From Sphingomonas phyllosphaerae FA2 (GTDB taxonomy: Bacteria > Pseudomonadota > Alphaproteobacteria > Sphingomonadales > Sphingomonadaceae): 64,000 nucleotides of DNA. Location of the stretch: NCBI RefSeq assembly GCF_000427645.1, contig NZ_KE386571.1, forward strand, positions 868,001-932,000, read 5' to 3'. Positions 18,665 to 26,871 of this stretch are shown piece after piece. The translations under genes and the position numbers were made by a program. The notes under the pieces are model-generated. The model saw only the letters and a program-made list of their open reading frames with translations, was not told the origin of the DNA and searched no databases. Within the stretch, counting starts at the first letter, position 1, and the number at the start of each line of letters is the position of its first letter.

Positions 18665-19735
18665 ATGACGGGGGAGAGACGCAAGCGACGGTCGGGCGTA
18701 CCGACGATCGCCGATGTGGCACAGCTGGCCGGCGTGTCGCAGATGACGGTATCGCGCGTCATCAATGCCGAGGGCAATGTCCGCGCCGAAACGCGCGAAA
18801 CGGTCAATGCGGCGATCCGACAGCTGGATTACTCGCCTAACCCGGCGGCGCGACGGCTCGCGGGGGCGGCGCAGTTGCGGATCGGGCTGTTGTTCAGCAA
18901 CCCCAGCGAATCGTATCTGAGCGCGTTCCTGCTCGGCAGTCTCGATCAGGCGGGGCGCTCCGACATCCAGTTGATCGTGCAGAAGTGCGAGCTGGACGAT
19001 CACGAGGGCGACGTCGCGGCGCGGTTGATCGCGGGCGGGATCGACGGCGTGATCCTGCCCCCGCCGCTGTGCGATTCGCCGGTGGTGCTCGACGTGCTGC
19101 TGGCTGCGGGCATACCGACCGTCGCGGTGGCGACCAGCGCGCCGCCGCCGCAGGTGGGGGCGGTGGCGATCGACGACCGCGGCGCGGCGGCGGCGATGAC
19201 CGCGCACCTGCTCGCGCTGGGGCACCGGCGGATCGGGTTCATCCGCGGCAACGACAATATCCATGCCAGCGCCGAGCGGCTGGCCGGTTACCGCGCGGCG
19301 TTGATCGCGTCGGGGCAAACGCCGGACGACGCGCTGATCGCCCGGGGGCTCTTCGATTACCGCTCCGGCCTGGTGGCGGCCGAGCAATTGCTCGACATGG
19401 CCGAGCCGCCGACCGCGATCTTCGCGAGCAACGACGATATGGCGGCAGCGTCGGTGGCGGTGGCGCATCGCCGCGGGCTGGACGTGCCGCGCGACCTGAC
19501 GGTGTGCGGGTTCGACGACAGCGCGCTGGCGACGACGATCTGGCCCGAGCTGACGACGATCCGCCAGCCGATCGCGGACATGAGCCGTGCGGCGGTCGAG
19601 CTGCTGGCGACGATGTTGTCGGAACGCCGCGAGGCGGGCGGCGGCGCGGCGCGGCAGGTGACGCTGGACTATACGCTGGTGCGGCGACGATCCGACGCGC
19701 CGCCGCGACACATGCCGGGCGAGCGGGCTCGCTGA
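18665..19735 (+). CDS. LacI/GalR-family transcriptional regulator
   Basis: 356 aa. The LacI helix-turn-helix is at residues ~13-35 (TIADVAQLAGVSQMTVSRVI), followed by the hinge region NPAARRLAGA and a periplasmic-binding-protein-like ligand domain (~65-340) with FASNDDMAAASV and GFDDSALA. It should be a sugar-responsive repressor. Divergent from the esterase/TonB-receptor genes and just ahead of the AsnB-like gene; the 250-bp intergenic region with esterase copy 1 is the obvious place for its operators. The effector is unknown. Confidence 0.9.
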   Translation: MTGERRKRRSGVPTIADVAQLAGVSQMTVSRVINAEGNVRAETRETVNAAIRQLDYSPNPAARRLAGAAQLRIGLLFSNPSESYLSAFLLGSLDQAGRSDIQLIVQKCELDDHEGDVAARLIAGGIDGVILPPPLCDSPVVLDVLLAAGIPTVAVATSAPPPQVGAVAIDDRGAAAAMTAHLLALGHRRIGFIRGNDNIHASAERLAGYRAALIASGQTPDDALIARGLFDYRSGLVAAEQLLDMAEPPTAIFASNDDMAAASVAVAHRRGLDVPRDLTVCGFDDSALATTIWPELTTIRQPIADMSRAAVELLATMLSERREAGGGAARQVTLDYTLVRRRSDAPPRHMPGERAR

Positions 19736-19822
19736 ACCGCGCGGCGCGTGATAGCGCGCGGGCGGTGATGGGGCGTGGAGATATGACGGTGCGTGACGGC
19801 GTGGCCGAGGGGCGCGGCTGAG

Positions 19823-21520
19823 ATGGGCGCGATTGCCGGGCTGTTCCATCCCTCGACGCCGAAGCCGGTCGATCCGGCGCGCGTCCGCGCGATGGCGGCG
19901 GCGATGGCGCATCGCGGCCCGGATGGCGCGGGCGAGTGGACCGCCCCGGGGGTTGGCTTCGCACACCGGCGGCTGGCGGTGATCGGCGGGGCGGCGGCGA
20001 CGCAGCCGGTCGCGACCGCGGACCTGCGCTATGCCGCGATGCTCGACGGAACGATCCTGAACCATGCGGCCTTGCGCGACGAGCTGCGCGCGCTGGGGCA
20101 TCGTTTCGCGGGCGAGGGCGATGCCGAGGTGGTGCTGCACGGCTTTGCGGCGTGGGGGCCGTCGCTACTCGAGCGGCTGGAGGGTGCGTTCGCGATCGCG
20201 GTGCATGATGCGGCGACGCAGACGCTGTTCCTCGCGCGCGACCGGTTGGGGGCGAAGCCGCTGCATCTGGCGATGCTGCCGGACGGCGCGCTGATCTTCG
20301 CGTCGGAGCTGAAGGGGTTGCTGGCGCATCCGTTGCTGCGGCGCGTGCCCGATGCGGCGGCGGTCGGGGGTTATCTGGCGCTGGGCTATGTGCCCGACGA
20401 TGCGTGCGTGATCGCGGGGATCGAGAAGCTGGCGGCGGGGCATTTCCTGCTGGTCGAGCGTGCGCGACCGTTGCGCGGCGCACGGCGGTGGTGGGGCTTG
20501 CCCGATGCGGGCGAGGCGCCGGCGGAGGCGTTGCTGCCCGAGCTGCGTGCGGCGGTGGCGCGGGGTGCGGGCGCGGCGCGGCCGGTGGCGTTGCTGCTCG
20601 GCGGGTTGGGCGATGCGGCGGTGGTCGCGCTGGCGGCGGAGGCGAGCGCGAAGGCCGTGCCGACGGTCGGGGTGGGCGACGACGGCGGGGTGGCGGGGCG
20701 TTTTGCGACCGCGCACCGGCACGCGGCGCTGGGTGACCTGCCGGCATTGCTCGACGATTTGGTGGAAGCGTTCGACGAGCCGTGCGGCGATCCGGCGGCG
20801 CTGGCGGCGATCGTCGCGGCGCGCGGGAGCGGGCCGGTCGTGATGTCGGGGGCCGGCGCTTCGCTGCTGCTGGAGGGCGGGCGCTGGCGGCGGTTCGCGC
20901 GGCGCGAGCGCTGGCGGCGGTGGCGGTGGACGCTCCCCGGGCTGGGCGCGGCGGAGGCGGATTATGCGCTGGCCATCGGCGCGGCGGAAGCGAGCGAGCT
21001 ATGGAACGCGACGGGCGGGCGGGCGGTGATGCAGCGGTTCGCGGCGGTGTGGGGTGGCGGCGATCCGCTCGATGCCGCGCTGCGCACCGATCTGGCGACA
21101 CGGTTGCCGGGGCAGGTGCTGACGATCGCGGATCGCGCCGGGATGGCGGCGGGGGCGGAGTGGCGGACGCCGTTCGCCGACCCGCGGCTGGTGACGTTCG
21201 TGCTGTCGCTGCCGGCTGGCGTGCAACGGGCGCGGACGTCGCCGCTGGTGGGGGCGATGGCGCGGTACCTGCCCGCGACGCCAGTGGCTGCGCCGCTGCT
21301 GCCGGTGTCGCAATGGTTGCGCGGGCCGCTGAGCGCGGAGGTGGCGCGGCTGGAGCGATCGCGGTTGCTGGCCGAGCTGGGCTGGTTCGACACGGAGCGG
21401 ATCGCCGCGGAAATCGAGCGACACCGCGGCGGGGAGGACGCGCAGGCTACGCTACTGTGGCGGTTGCTGGTGCTCGAGCGGAGCCTCAGCCGGTTGTTCG
21501 GCTGGCCAGCGTCCGCTTGA
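19823..21520 (+). CDS. Asparagine-synthetase-like protein with degenerate active sites
   Basis: 565 aa, full AsnB-type length. The glutaminase-like half (1-~190) keeps the fold markers AHRGPDG, FAHRRLAVIGG, LARDRLGAKPL and FASELKGLL, but begins MGAIAGLF, so the nucleophilic Cys2 of class-II amidotransferases is Gly. In the synthetase half the pyrophosphate loop SGGxDS reads LLLGGLGDAA, and the acidic GGDExFGGY region reads SGAGASLLLEGG. The later DRAGMAAGAEWRTPFADPRLV still matches the family (DR.SM...E.R.PFLD). Neither glutamine hydrolysis nor adenylation looks possible by the known mechanism. It starts 88 bp after the LacI-type gene on the same strand. I infer a pseudoenzyme or an altered ligase; family membership is sure, function is not. 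Confidence 0.85.
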   Translation: MGAIAGLFHPSTPKPVDPARVRAMAAAMAHRGPDGAGEWTAPGVGFAHRRLAVIGGAAATQPVATADLRYAAMLDGTILNHAALRDELRALGHRFAGEGDAEVVLHGFAAWGPSLLERLEGAFAIAVHDAATQTLFLARDRLGAKPLHLAMLPDGALIFASELKGLLAHPLLRRVPDAAAVGGYLALGYVPDDACVIAGIEKLAAGHFLLVERARPLRGARRWWGLPDAGEAPAEALLPELRAAVARGAGAARPVALLLGGLGDAAVVALAAEASAKAVPTVGVGDDGGVAGRFATAHRHAALGDLPALLDDLVEAFDEPCGDPAALAAIVAARGSGPVVMSGAGASLLLEGGRWRRFARRERWRRWRWTLPGLGAAEADYALAIGAAEASELWNATGGRAVMQRFAAVWGGGDPLDAALRTDLATRLPGQVLTIADRAGMAAGAEWRTPFADPRLVTFVLSLPAGVQRARTSPLVGAMARYLPATPVAAPLLPVSQWLRGPLSAEVARLERSRLLAELGWFDTERIAAEIERHRGGEDAQATLLWRLLVLERSLSRLFGWPASA

Positions 21521-22442
21521 CGAACAGGTCGAACAATTGCGGCCAGTGCGAGCCGGGGAGGTCGGGCGGTAGATAGGCGGGGCCGAAGCCGTGGCCCCCC
21601 TCCTGGAAGAAATGCGCCTCGACCGGCACGCGCGCCGCCTGGCATGCGGCGAGCATCGCCATCGGCTGCGCGGCGGGGACGACCGGATCGTCGAGCGCAT
21701 GGGCGATGAAGATCGGCGGGGTGTCGCGATTGACGCGCCGGTCGGTGTCGAAGCGCGCCGCGCCGAGCGTGCCGACGCGCATCCGGTCGCCGGTGATGAC
21801 GGGATAGATCAGCCCGGCGTAGGCCGGACGCGCGGGTTGGTCGTCGGCGGCGTCGATCCGCTCGTATACGGGATCGGCGTAGGCGGTGGCGATGCTGGCG
21901 GCGAGCAGGCCGCCGGCCGAGAAGCCGACCACGCCCAGCGTCGCGGGATCGATCGCGAAATCGGCGGCGCGGGCGCGGATCAGCCGCGTCGCGCGCTGTG
22001 CATCCTGTAGCGGCACGTCCTGCGGCTCCAGCCAGCCTTCGCCGGGGAGGCGATAGGCGAGGACGAAGACGGTGACGTCGAGCGGGTTGAAGGTGCGCGC
22101 GACGTTGATGCCCTCGTTCTCGACCGAGAGGAAGCGGTAGCCGCCGCCCGGAAGCGCCAGCAGCGCGCGACCGTCTGGGCGCGCCGGGCGGTATACGCCG
22201 ACGACCGGCTCGGCGACGCCGCGCAGGTGGAGTTCGCGACGCGGCGGCTGGCCGCTCATCTCGTTGTTGGGCGTTGGAAGGCGGCGCGGGCTGTTGGGCG
22301 GCTGTTTGGGCCAGAGCTTGAAGTGCTCGCGCGGCGGCCATTGGGTGGCGGCGGTGGCGTCTTGCGCGGTCGCTCGCTGCGTCATCGCGAGGGTGGCGAG
22401 GCTCACCGCTCCGCCGATCAAGGCGCGCCGGTCGATGTGCAT
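21486..22442 (-). CDS. Secreted alpha/beta-hydrolase, acetyl-esterase type (copy 2)
   Basis: 318 aa from the ATG at 22442, preceded by GGAGGG. The signal is twin-arginine-like (MHIDRRALIGGAVSLATLAM). Catalytic pattern: PGGGYRFLSVENEG, nucleophile GFSAGGLLA, Asp in HALDDPVVP and His in EGGHGFG. Paralogue of the gene at 17425-18411; both share several blocks around YRLPGEGW and PLQDAQR. Likely a periplasmic or secreted carbohydrate esterase. Its 3' end overlaps the 3' end of the AsnB-like gene by 35 bp on the opposite strand. Confidence 0.82.
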   Translation of the reverse strand: MHIDRRALIGGAVSLATLAMTQRATAQDATAATQWPPREHFKLWPKQPPNSPRRLPTPNNEMSGQPPRRELHLRGVAEPVVGVYRPARPDGRALLALPGGGYRFLSVENEGINVARTFNPLDVTVFVLAYRLPGEGWLEPQDVPLQDAQRATRLIRARAADFAIDPATLGVVGFSAGGLLAASIATAYADPVYERIDAADDQPARPAYAGLIYPVITGDRMRVGTLGAARFDTDRRVNRDTPPIFIAHALDDPVVPAAQPMAMLAACQAARVPVEAHFFQEGGHGFGPAYLPPDLPGSHWPQLFDLFVKRTLASRTTG

Positions 22443-22541
22443 CCACGTCCCTCCGTTGTTTTCGCGAGGGTTATGGCAGCGGCGGGCGAGCGGGCGCAAC
22501 CGTCGGCGTTAGTCTGGCCGGGGCGGCTCCGAATACCGGAT

Positions 22542-22630
22542 CGTCATCCCGGGCTTGATCCGGGATCCCGCTTTTTCTTCTTCCTCGGTTGTCAAAAGAA
22601 GCGGGGCCCCGGATCAAGTCCGGGGCGACG
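22542..22630. repeat. GC-rich inverted repeat (family A)
   Basis: Left arm GTCATCCCGGGCTTGATCC and GGGATCCCGCTT, variable centre, right arm AAGCGGGGCCCC and GGATCAAGTCCGGGGCGACG. In the 293-bp gap between esterase copy 2 and the deoxyhypusine-synthase-like gene. Confidence 0.85.
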
Positions 22631-22677
22631 AATGAGGGACGGGGCGTCGTCCAAGCCACGGACATTGGAGGTTCTGG

Positions 22678-22697
22678 ATTCCCGCCGGGGCGGGAAT
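22678..22697. repeat. Short palindrome, family C (ATTCCCGCC...GGCGGGAAT)
   Basis: A perfect 9-bp stem with a 2-base loop, followed by GACGG. The same element occurs at 38470-38492. It is close to the 3' end of the minus-strand gene at 22736 and could also act as a transcription end. Confidence 0.6.
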
Positions 22698-22735
22698 GAC
22701 GGAGGGGAGCGTTTCCACTCTCCCCCCGCATCTTA

Positions 22736-23794
22736 TCACTTCGTGTCGAACAGCGTCGCCCACTTGCGGGTCGGGCGGTCCTTCCACAGGCCGCGATGGT
22801 AGGCGTCGGACGCCAGCAGCGGCATCACCGAGCCGGCCTCGGCGAACACCATCTGCTCGATGCCGGTGTTGACCTTGCCCCAGCTCGCCGCTTCCTGCAG
22901 CGTCGAGGACGAGCAGGCGCCGTCGCGGACGTCGGCGACGGTGATCTGCACCGCGTACTTGTGCACCTCGACATCCTCGTGGCCGAGGATCTCGGCGCAG
23001 ACGACGGTGTCCTGGATGAAGTTCTTCGGCACGCCGCCACCGATCATCAGCAGGCCGGTGGTACCCGCCTTGATCTTGATGTCGGTCAGTTCGCGGAAGT
23101 CCGCCACTGCGTCGATCATCAGATACGGCTTGCCTTCCTTCGCGCGATCGACCTGATGCTTGACGAGGCCGAAGCCCGCCGAGCTGTCGACGAACGCCGG
23201 GCAGAAGATCGGCACGTCATGCTCATAGGCGAGCTTGACGAGGCTGTTCTCCTTCTTGCCGTGCTCGACGAGATACTTGCCCATCTCGCGGATGAAGGCG
23301 CGCGACGAATAGGCCTTTGGCTCGACCTGATTGCAGATCTCGTAGATCGTATGGTCGCAGTCCTGAAGCTGCTCCTCGTCGATGTACGTATCGTAGATGC
23401 GGTCGATGTAGAGCGACCGCAGCGTGTCGTCGTCGGGCACTTCGAGCGCCTGATAATGTTTGTGACCCAGGCCCTCGAAGAAATCCATGTCGACGATCGT
23501 CGCGCCGGTGGCGACGATCACATCGACCATGTTGTTGCGGACCAGCTCGGCATAGAGATCCATGCAGCCGCCGGCCGAGGTCGACCCGGCGATGACGAGG
23601 ACGACGGTGCAGTCCTTGTCGTCCAGCATCTGGTTGTAGATCTTCGTCGCGCGGCCGAGGTCGCGGCTGGTGAAGCTCATGTCGCTCATCGCGTCGACGA
23701 TCGGGCGCGCGTCGAAGCTCTTGATATCGATGTGCTTGACCTGCTTCGACAGCAGTTCCGCCTTGCGGTGGTCGTTGATCTTGGTGTCGGTCAT
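22736..23794 (-). CDS. Deoxyhypusine-synthase-like protein, probable homospermidine synthase
   Basis: 352 aa from the ATG at 23794 (GGGAG upstream). Deoxyhypusine-synthase features are the NAD-binding GSTSAGG (~60), GATIVDMDFFEG, and the active-site lysine in the EAASWGKVNT segment (~315), which corresponds to the SWGKI motif of eukaryotic DHS. Bacteria lack eIF5A, so the protein cannot have the eukaryotic role. DHS homologues can transfer the aminobutyl group to putrescine to make homospermidine, the main polyamine of sphingomonads. The ornithine decarboxylase gene directly upstream would supply putrescine. Function is an inference from family, neighbour and organism. Confidence 0.82.
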   Translation of the reverse strand: MTDTKINDHRKAELLSKQVKHIDIKSFDARPIVDAMSDMSFTSRDLGRATKIYNQMLDDKDCTVVLVIAGSTSAGGCMDLYAELVRNNMVDVIVATGATIVDMDFFEGLGHKHYQALEVPDDDTLRSLYIDRIYDTYIDEEQLQDCDHTIYEICNQVEPKAYSSRAFIREMGKYLVEHGKKENSLVKLAYEHDVPIFCPAFVDSSAGFGLVKHQVDRAKEGKPYLMIDAVADFRELTDIKIKAGTTGLLMIGGGVPKNFIQDTVVCAEILGHEDVEVHKYAVQITVADVRDGACSSSTLQEAASWGKVNTGIEQMVFAEAGSVMPLLASDAYHRGLWKDRPTRKWATLFDTK

Positions 23795-23851
23795 GGGGGC
23801 TCCCACAGGGAAATACACGTCGTTCAATGGGGACGCGAAGACCCAAACGAT

Positions 23852-23880
23852 GACGGCGTGCGGAATGTCCGCACGCCGTC
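23852..23880 (-). terminator. Strong 13-bp hairpin between the decarboxylase and DHS-like genes
   Basis: Perfect inverted repeat GACGGCGTGCGGA / TCCGCACGCCGTC with a 3-nt loop, 23 bp after the decarboxylase stop. On the minus strand it is followed by ATCGTTTGGG, so there is only a short T run. It may terminate or attenuate transcription between the two polyamine genes, or protect the 3' end of the decarboxylase mRNA. Confidence 0.6.
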
Positions 23881-23903
23881 ACCGGATCACTGAAGTCGGA
23901 AGG

Positions 23904-25166
23904 TTACAGCTTCACGACGTTGCCGGTAACCTGACGCGGCAGTTCGATGTAGAGCGACTCCATCGGCTCGTCGGTGGCGACCACCGTCTCGTCCGAAGTG
24001 AAGCCGTTGAACGCGGTGCGCATCGCGGCGCCATACGCCCCGAGCATTCCGATCTCGACATAGTCGCCGACGGTCACATCCGCCGGAAGCGGGAAGGGAC
24101 CGGGCATATAGTCCATGTCGTCGCAGGTCGGGCCCCACAGGCTGAACGCATGATCGCGGACGGTCGACTCCGGCTCGCGCAGCAGCGTGACTGGATAGCG
24201 CCAGCCGATGTGCGCCGCATCGAACAGCGCGCCATAGGCACCGTCGTTGATGTACAGTTCCTCGCCGCGGCGACGCTCGACGCGCACCACGACCGAGCTG
24301 TATTCGGCGCTGAGCGCACGGCCGGGCTCCGCCCAGAGTTCGGCCGAATAGCTGATCGGCAGGCTCTCGAACGCGCGGTGGATCGTCTCGAAGTAACGCT
24401 CCAGTGGCGGCGGGTTCATGCCCGGATAGGCCGAGGGGAAGCCTCCGCCGACGTCGATGACGTCGACCGTCACCGCCGCACCGACGATCGCCTGACGCAC
24501 GCGCTCCATCGCCTGTGCATAGGCATCCGGCGTCATCGCCTGCGAGCCGACGTGGAAGCAGATGCCGAGTGCATCGGCGACCTGACGGGTGGCGAGCAGC
24601 AGCTCCCTGGCCTCATCCGGCGCGACGCCGAACTTGGCGCCCAAGCTGAGCTTCGAATGCTCCGACGAGACGCGCAGCCGCACGCACAGCGTGAGGTCTG
24701 CGGCGCCGCGGGTGGCACGCACGATCTTCGCCAGCTCTTCCATGCTGTCGAGCGAGAAGGTGCGGACACCGTGCGTGAAATACGCCTCGGCAATCGCTTC
24801 CTCGGCCTTGACCGGGTGCATGAAGCACAGGGTCGCGTCCGGCAAGGTGCGGGCGACCAGACGGACCTCGGCGATCGAGGCGACGTCGTAGGTCGTCACA
24901 CCATTGTCATAGAGCGTGCGTAGCAGCTCCGGGCTCGGGTTCGCCTTGACCGCATACATGGTCCGGCCCGGAAACTTCTCCGTAAAGAAGCGGGCGGCCC
25001 GTGCCGCGGCGTGCGGACGAACGATCGTCACCGGCTGAACCGGTTGACGCATAGCGATGTCGATGGCCCCGGCGACTGAATCGGCGGGAACGGTCGAGAG
25101 GGGCGCTAGCCCCAGCGCGCGATGATGCTGGTGCAACTCAAGGGACCTCCAATTGCCTTTCGGCAT
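23904..25166 (-). CDS. PLP-dependent ornithine/lysine decarboxylase (alanine-racemase fold)
   Basis: 420 aa. PLP lysine in YAVKANPSPELL (~98), HVGSQ (~210), glycine-rich loop DVGGGFPSAYPG (~250), EPGRALSA (~300) and WGPTCDDMDYMPG (~350), whose cysteine completes the partner subunit's active site. This is the eukaryotic-type (group IV) ornithine/lysine decarboxylase common in alphaproteobacteria; it makes putrescine and possibly cadaverine. Start: the ATG at 25166 has a weak binding site, and the in-frame ATG at 25052 (MRQPVQPV) would also give a full-length domain. Divergent from the dehydratase gene. Confidence 0.88.
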   Translation of the reverse strand: MPKGNWRSLELHQHHRALGLAPLSTVPADSVAGAIDIAMRQPVQPVTIVRPHAAARAARFFTEKFPGRTMYAVKANPSPELLRTLYDNGVTTYDVASIAEVRLVARTLPDATLCFMHPVKAEEAIAEAYFTHGVRTFSLDSMEELAKIVRATRGAADLTLCVRLRVSSEHSKLSLGAKFGVAPDEARELLLATRQVADALGICFHVGSQAMTPDAYAQAMERVRQAIVGAAVTVDVIDVGGGFPSAYPGMNPPPLERYFETIHRAFESLPISYSAELWAEPGRALSAEYSSVVVRVERRRGEELYINDGAYGALFDAAHIGWRYPVTLLREPESTVRDHAFSLWGPTCDDMDYMPGPFPLPADVTVGDYVEIGMLGAYGAAMRTAFNGFTSDETVVATDEPMESLYIELPRQVTGNVVKL

Positions 25167-25276
25167 ACGGTGACAAAAAGCTGCCTTGCGGTTGGAAGTC
25201 CCATGGGGCAGCGGAGGCGCGAAATATGATCGCTGGACCCTAATGTAAAGTGTCCAATGCGACGAAAGGTGCCCTT

Positions 25277-26248
25277 GTGACGATTATGCGACAGCCGACT
25301 CGCGCGGGCGTACGCGACGCCGCGGCCAAGGTGGCGGCGGTGTTGCCGGCGACCCCAATATTCGTACGTGAAATCAACGGTGTAGATGTTGCGTTTAAGG
25401 CGGAATGTCTCCAGCCGATCGGCGCGTTCAAGGTGCGCGGGGCATGGCACCGGCTGACCGCGTTGAGCGAAGAATCGCGTGGTCGCGGCGTCGTGGCTTT
25501 CTCGTCGGGTAACCATGCGCAGGGAATCGCTTGGGCGGCGAAGCGGCTGGGGATTTCTGCGACGGTCGTGATGCCTGCCGACGCGCCGGCCGCGAAGCGC
25601 GAGTCGACGCTGGCGCTGGGCGCCGAGGTGGTGCCGTACGACCGCGCGACCGAATCGCGCGAGGCGATCGCGGCGCGGCTGGCGGAGGCGCGCGGCGCGA
25701 CCTTGGTGCCAAGCTTCGACGATCCGTGGGTGATCGAGGGGCAAGGCAGCGCCGGCGTCGAGGCGGCGGCGCAGATGGCGGCGGCGGGGCTTGGCGCGCC
25801 GCGGCATGTCGTGGTGCCGTGTGGCGGCGGCGGGCTGGCGGCGGGGCTGGCGCTGGCGCTGCCCGAGGCGCGGATCACGGTGGTCGAGCCCGAGGGCTGG
25901 GACGATATGCGCCGCAGTCTGGAGGCGAGCTGGATCGAGCCGGTCGGCGACGCGCCGCCGCCGACCGCGTGCGATGCCTTGCAGACGACCCGCGTCTCGC
26001 CGCTGACGTTCGACGTGCTGGCGCGGCGCGACGCGACCGGGGTGGCGGTGCGCGAGGCGGAGGTGCGTGCGGCGCAGCGCTGGGCGGCGGCGCAGTTGCG
26101 GCTGGTGGTCGAGCCGGGCGGGGCGGTGGCGCTCGCCGCTTTGCTGGCCGGGCGGGTCGCGGTGGAGGCGGGGATGCTGGTGATGCTATCGGGCGGGAAC
26201 GTCGACATGGCGGACTATGCGCGCGTGCTGGCGGGGGAAGGCGCGTGA
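25277..26248 (+). CDS. Threonine dehydratase / serine racemase-like PLP enzyme
   Basis: 323 aa from the GTG at 25277, chosen because AAAGG lies 7 bases upstream; GTG 25250 and ATG 25286 are in-frame alternatives. The PLP lysine is in IGAFKVRGAW, SSGNHAQG binds the substrate carboxylate, and the tetraglycine loop CGGGGLAAGL binds the phosphate. There is no C-terminal ACT regulatory domain, so it resembles catabolic threonine/serine dehydratases or serine racemases. It would deaminate Ser/Thr to pyruvate or 2-oxobutanoate, or racemise serine. Its stop overlaps the next small gene (GTGA). Confidence 0.85.
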   Translation: MTIMRQPTRAGVRDAAAKVAAVLPATPIFVREINGVDVAFKAECLQPIGAFKVRGAWHRLTALSEESRGRGVVAFSSGNHAQGIAWAAKRLGISATVVMPADAPAAKRESTLALGAEVVPYDRATESREAIAARLAEARGATLVPSFDDPWVIEGQGSAGVEAAAQMAAAGLGAPRHVVVPCGGGGLAAGLALALPEARITVVEPEGWDDMRRSLEASWIEPVGDAPPPTACDALQTTRVSPLTFDVLARRDATGVAVREAEVRAAQRWAAAQLRLVVEPGGAVALAALLAGRVAVEAGMLVMLSGGNVDMADYARVLAGEGA

Positions 26249-26427
26249 CCGCGGCTTCGCTGAGCGGCGTCGCGGCGGTCGCGCCGGCGGTGGCGATGCT
26301 CGCGGCGTTCGCCTGCGCGATCGGTGGGGGGTATCTGCTGGTGAAGCGGCGGCAGTGGTTGAAGGGCGTGCTGATGCTGGTGATGGCGGCGGTGCTGGTG
26401 GGGAATGTGCTGATCTGGACGATGTGA
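26245..26427 (+). CDS. Small two-helix membrane protein, 60 aa
   Basis: A GTG at 26245 overlaps the dehydratase stop codon by 4 nt (GTGA). The product has a hydrophobic helix (~8-30), the basic turn KRRQWLKG and a second helix (~40-58) ending LIWTM. Translational coupling and the clean helix-loop-helix pattern support a real gene. No known family recognised. Confidence 0.6.
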   Translation: MTAASLSGVAAVAPAVAMLAAFACAIGGGYLLVKRRQWLKGVLMLVMAAVLVGNVLIWTM

Positions 26428-26437
26428 TTACGTTCTG

Positions 26438-26474
26438 CTCCCCTCCCTGCAAGGGAGGGGTCGGGGGTGGGTGG
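26438..26474 (+). repeat. Left 37-bp terminal inverted repeat
   Basis: CTCCCCTCCCTGCAAGGGAG continuing GGGTCGGGGGTGGGTGG. The first half folds into a hairpin. Confidence 0.85.
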
Positions 26475-26508
26475 ACACTTGCGCGCTGCTTGGTAGCGTG
26501 CCGCCACG

Positions 26509-26847
26509 ATGCAGCGCATACCTCCCGAACTCACCGCGAACGCGCGCCAACTGCGGCGCGAGGCAACGCCGGCCGAGCGGGTGCTGTGGAACGCCCTGCG
26601 ACCCCATCGGCCGCGATTTACGCGGCAGCTGGTGGTGGGGCATTACATTATCGATCTCGCTTGCCGGAGCGCGAAGCTCGGCGTCGAACTCGACGGCGGG
26701 CATCATGCGCTTCAGGTCGAGGCCGACGAGGCGCGTAGCCGCTATCTTGCCGCGCAGGGATGGCGCGTGTTGCGGTTCTGGAACAACGAGGTGCTGGAGA
26801 ATGTCGAGGGGGTGGTGGAGGTGATCCTCACCGCCGTGTCGCGATGA
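26509..26847 (+). CDS. DUF559 protein, Vsr-like endonuclease fold
   Basis: 112 aa. Hallmarks of DUF559: RREATPAERVLWNALRPH at the N-terminus, HYIIDLACRSAKLGVELDGGHH (~50-70) with the acidic D...ELDG pair, then WRVLRFWNNEVLENVEGV. The family is related to very-short-patch-repair and restriction-endonuclease folds; a D...ExD/xLxG catalytic core is plausible but the cellular role is unknown. Enclosed by two inverted 37-bp hairpin repeats (see the mobile-element entry) and unrelated to the flanking genes. Confidence 0.88.
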   Translation: MQRIPPELTANARQLRREATPAERVLWNALRPHRPRFTRQLVVGHYIIDLACRSAKLGVELDGGHHALQVEADEARSRYLAAQGWRVLRFWNNEVLENVEGVVEVILTAVSR

Positions 26848-26871
26848 GCCTCACTGCTGTGGCGCAAGCGG

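Noticed and set aside
15344..21520. Lasso-peptide cluster (AsnB-like cyclase plus TonB receptor plus hydrolases)
   Set aside because: No precursor gene, no transglutaminase-like B protein and no isopeptidase; the AsnB-like protein lacks the ATP site that lasso cyclases need.
25167..25276. Polyamine-sensing leader RNA before the decarboxylase
   Set aside because: The space to the divergent gene is only ~110 bp and no convincing structure was seen by eye.
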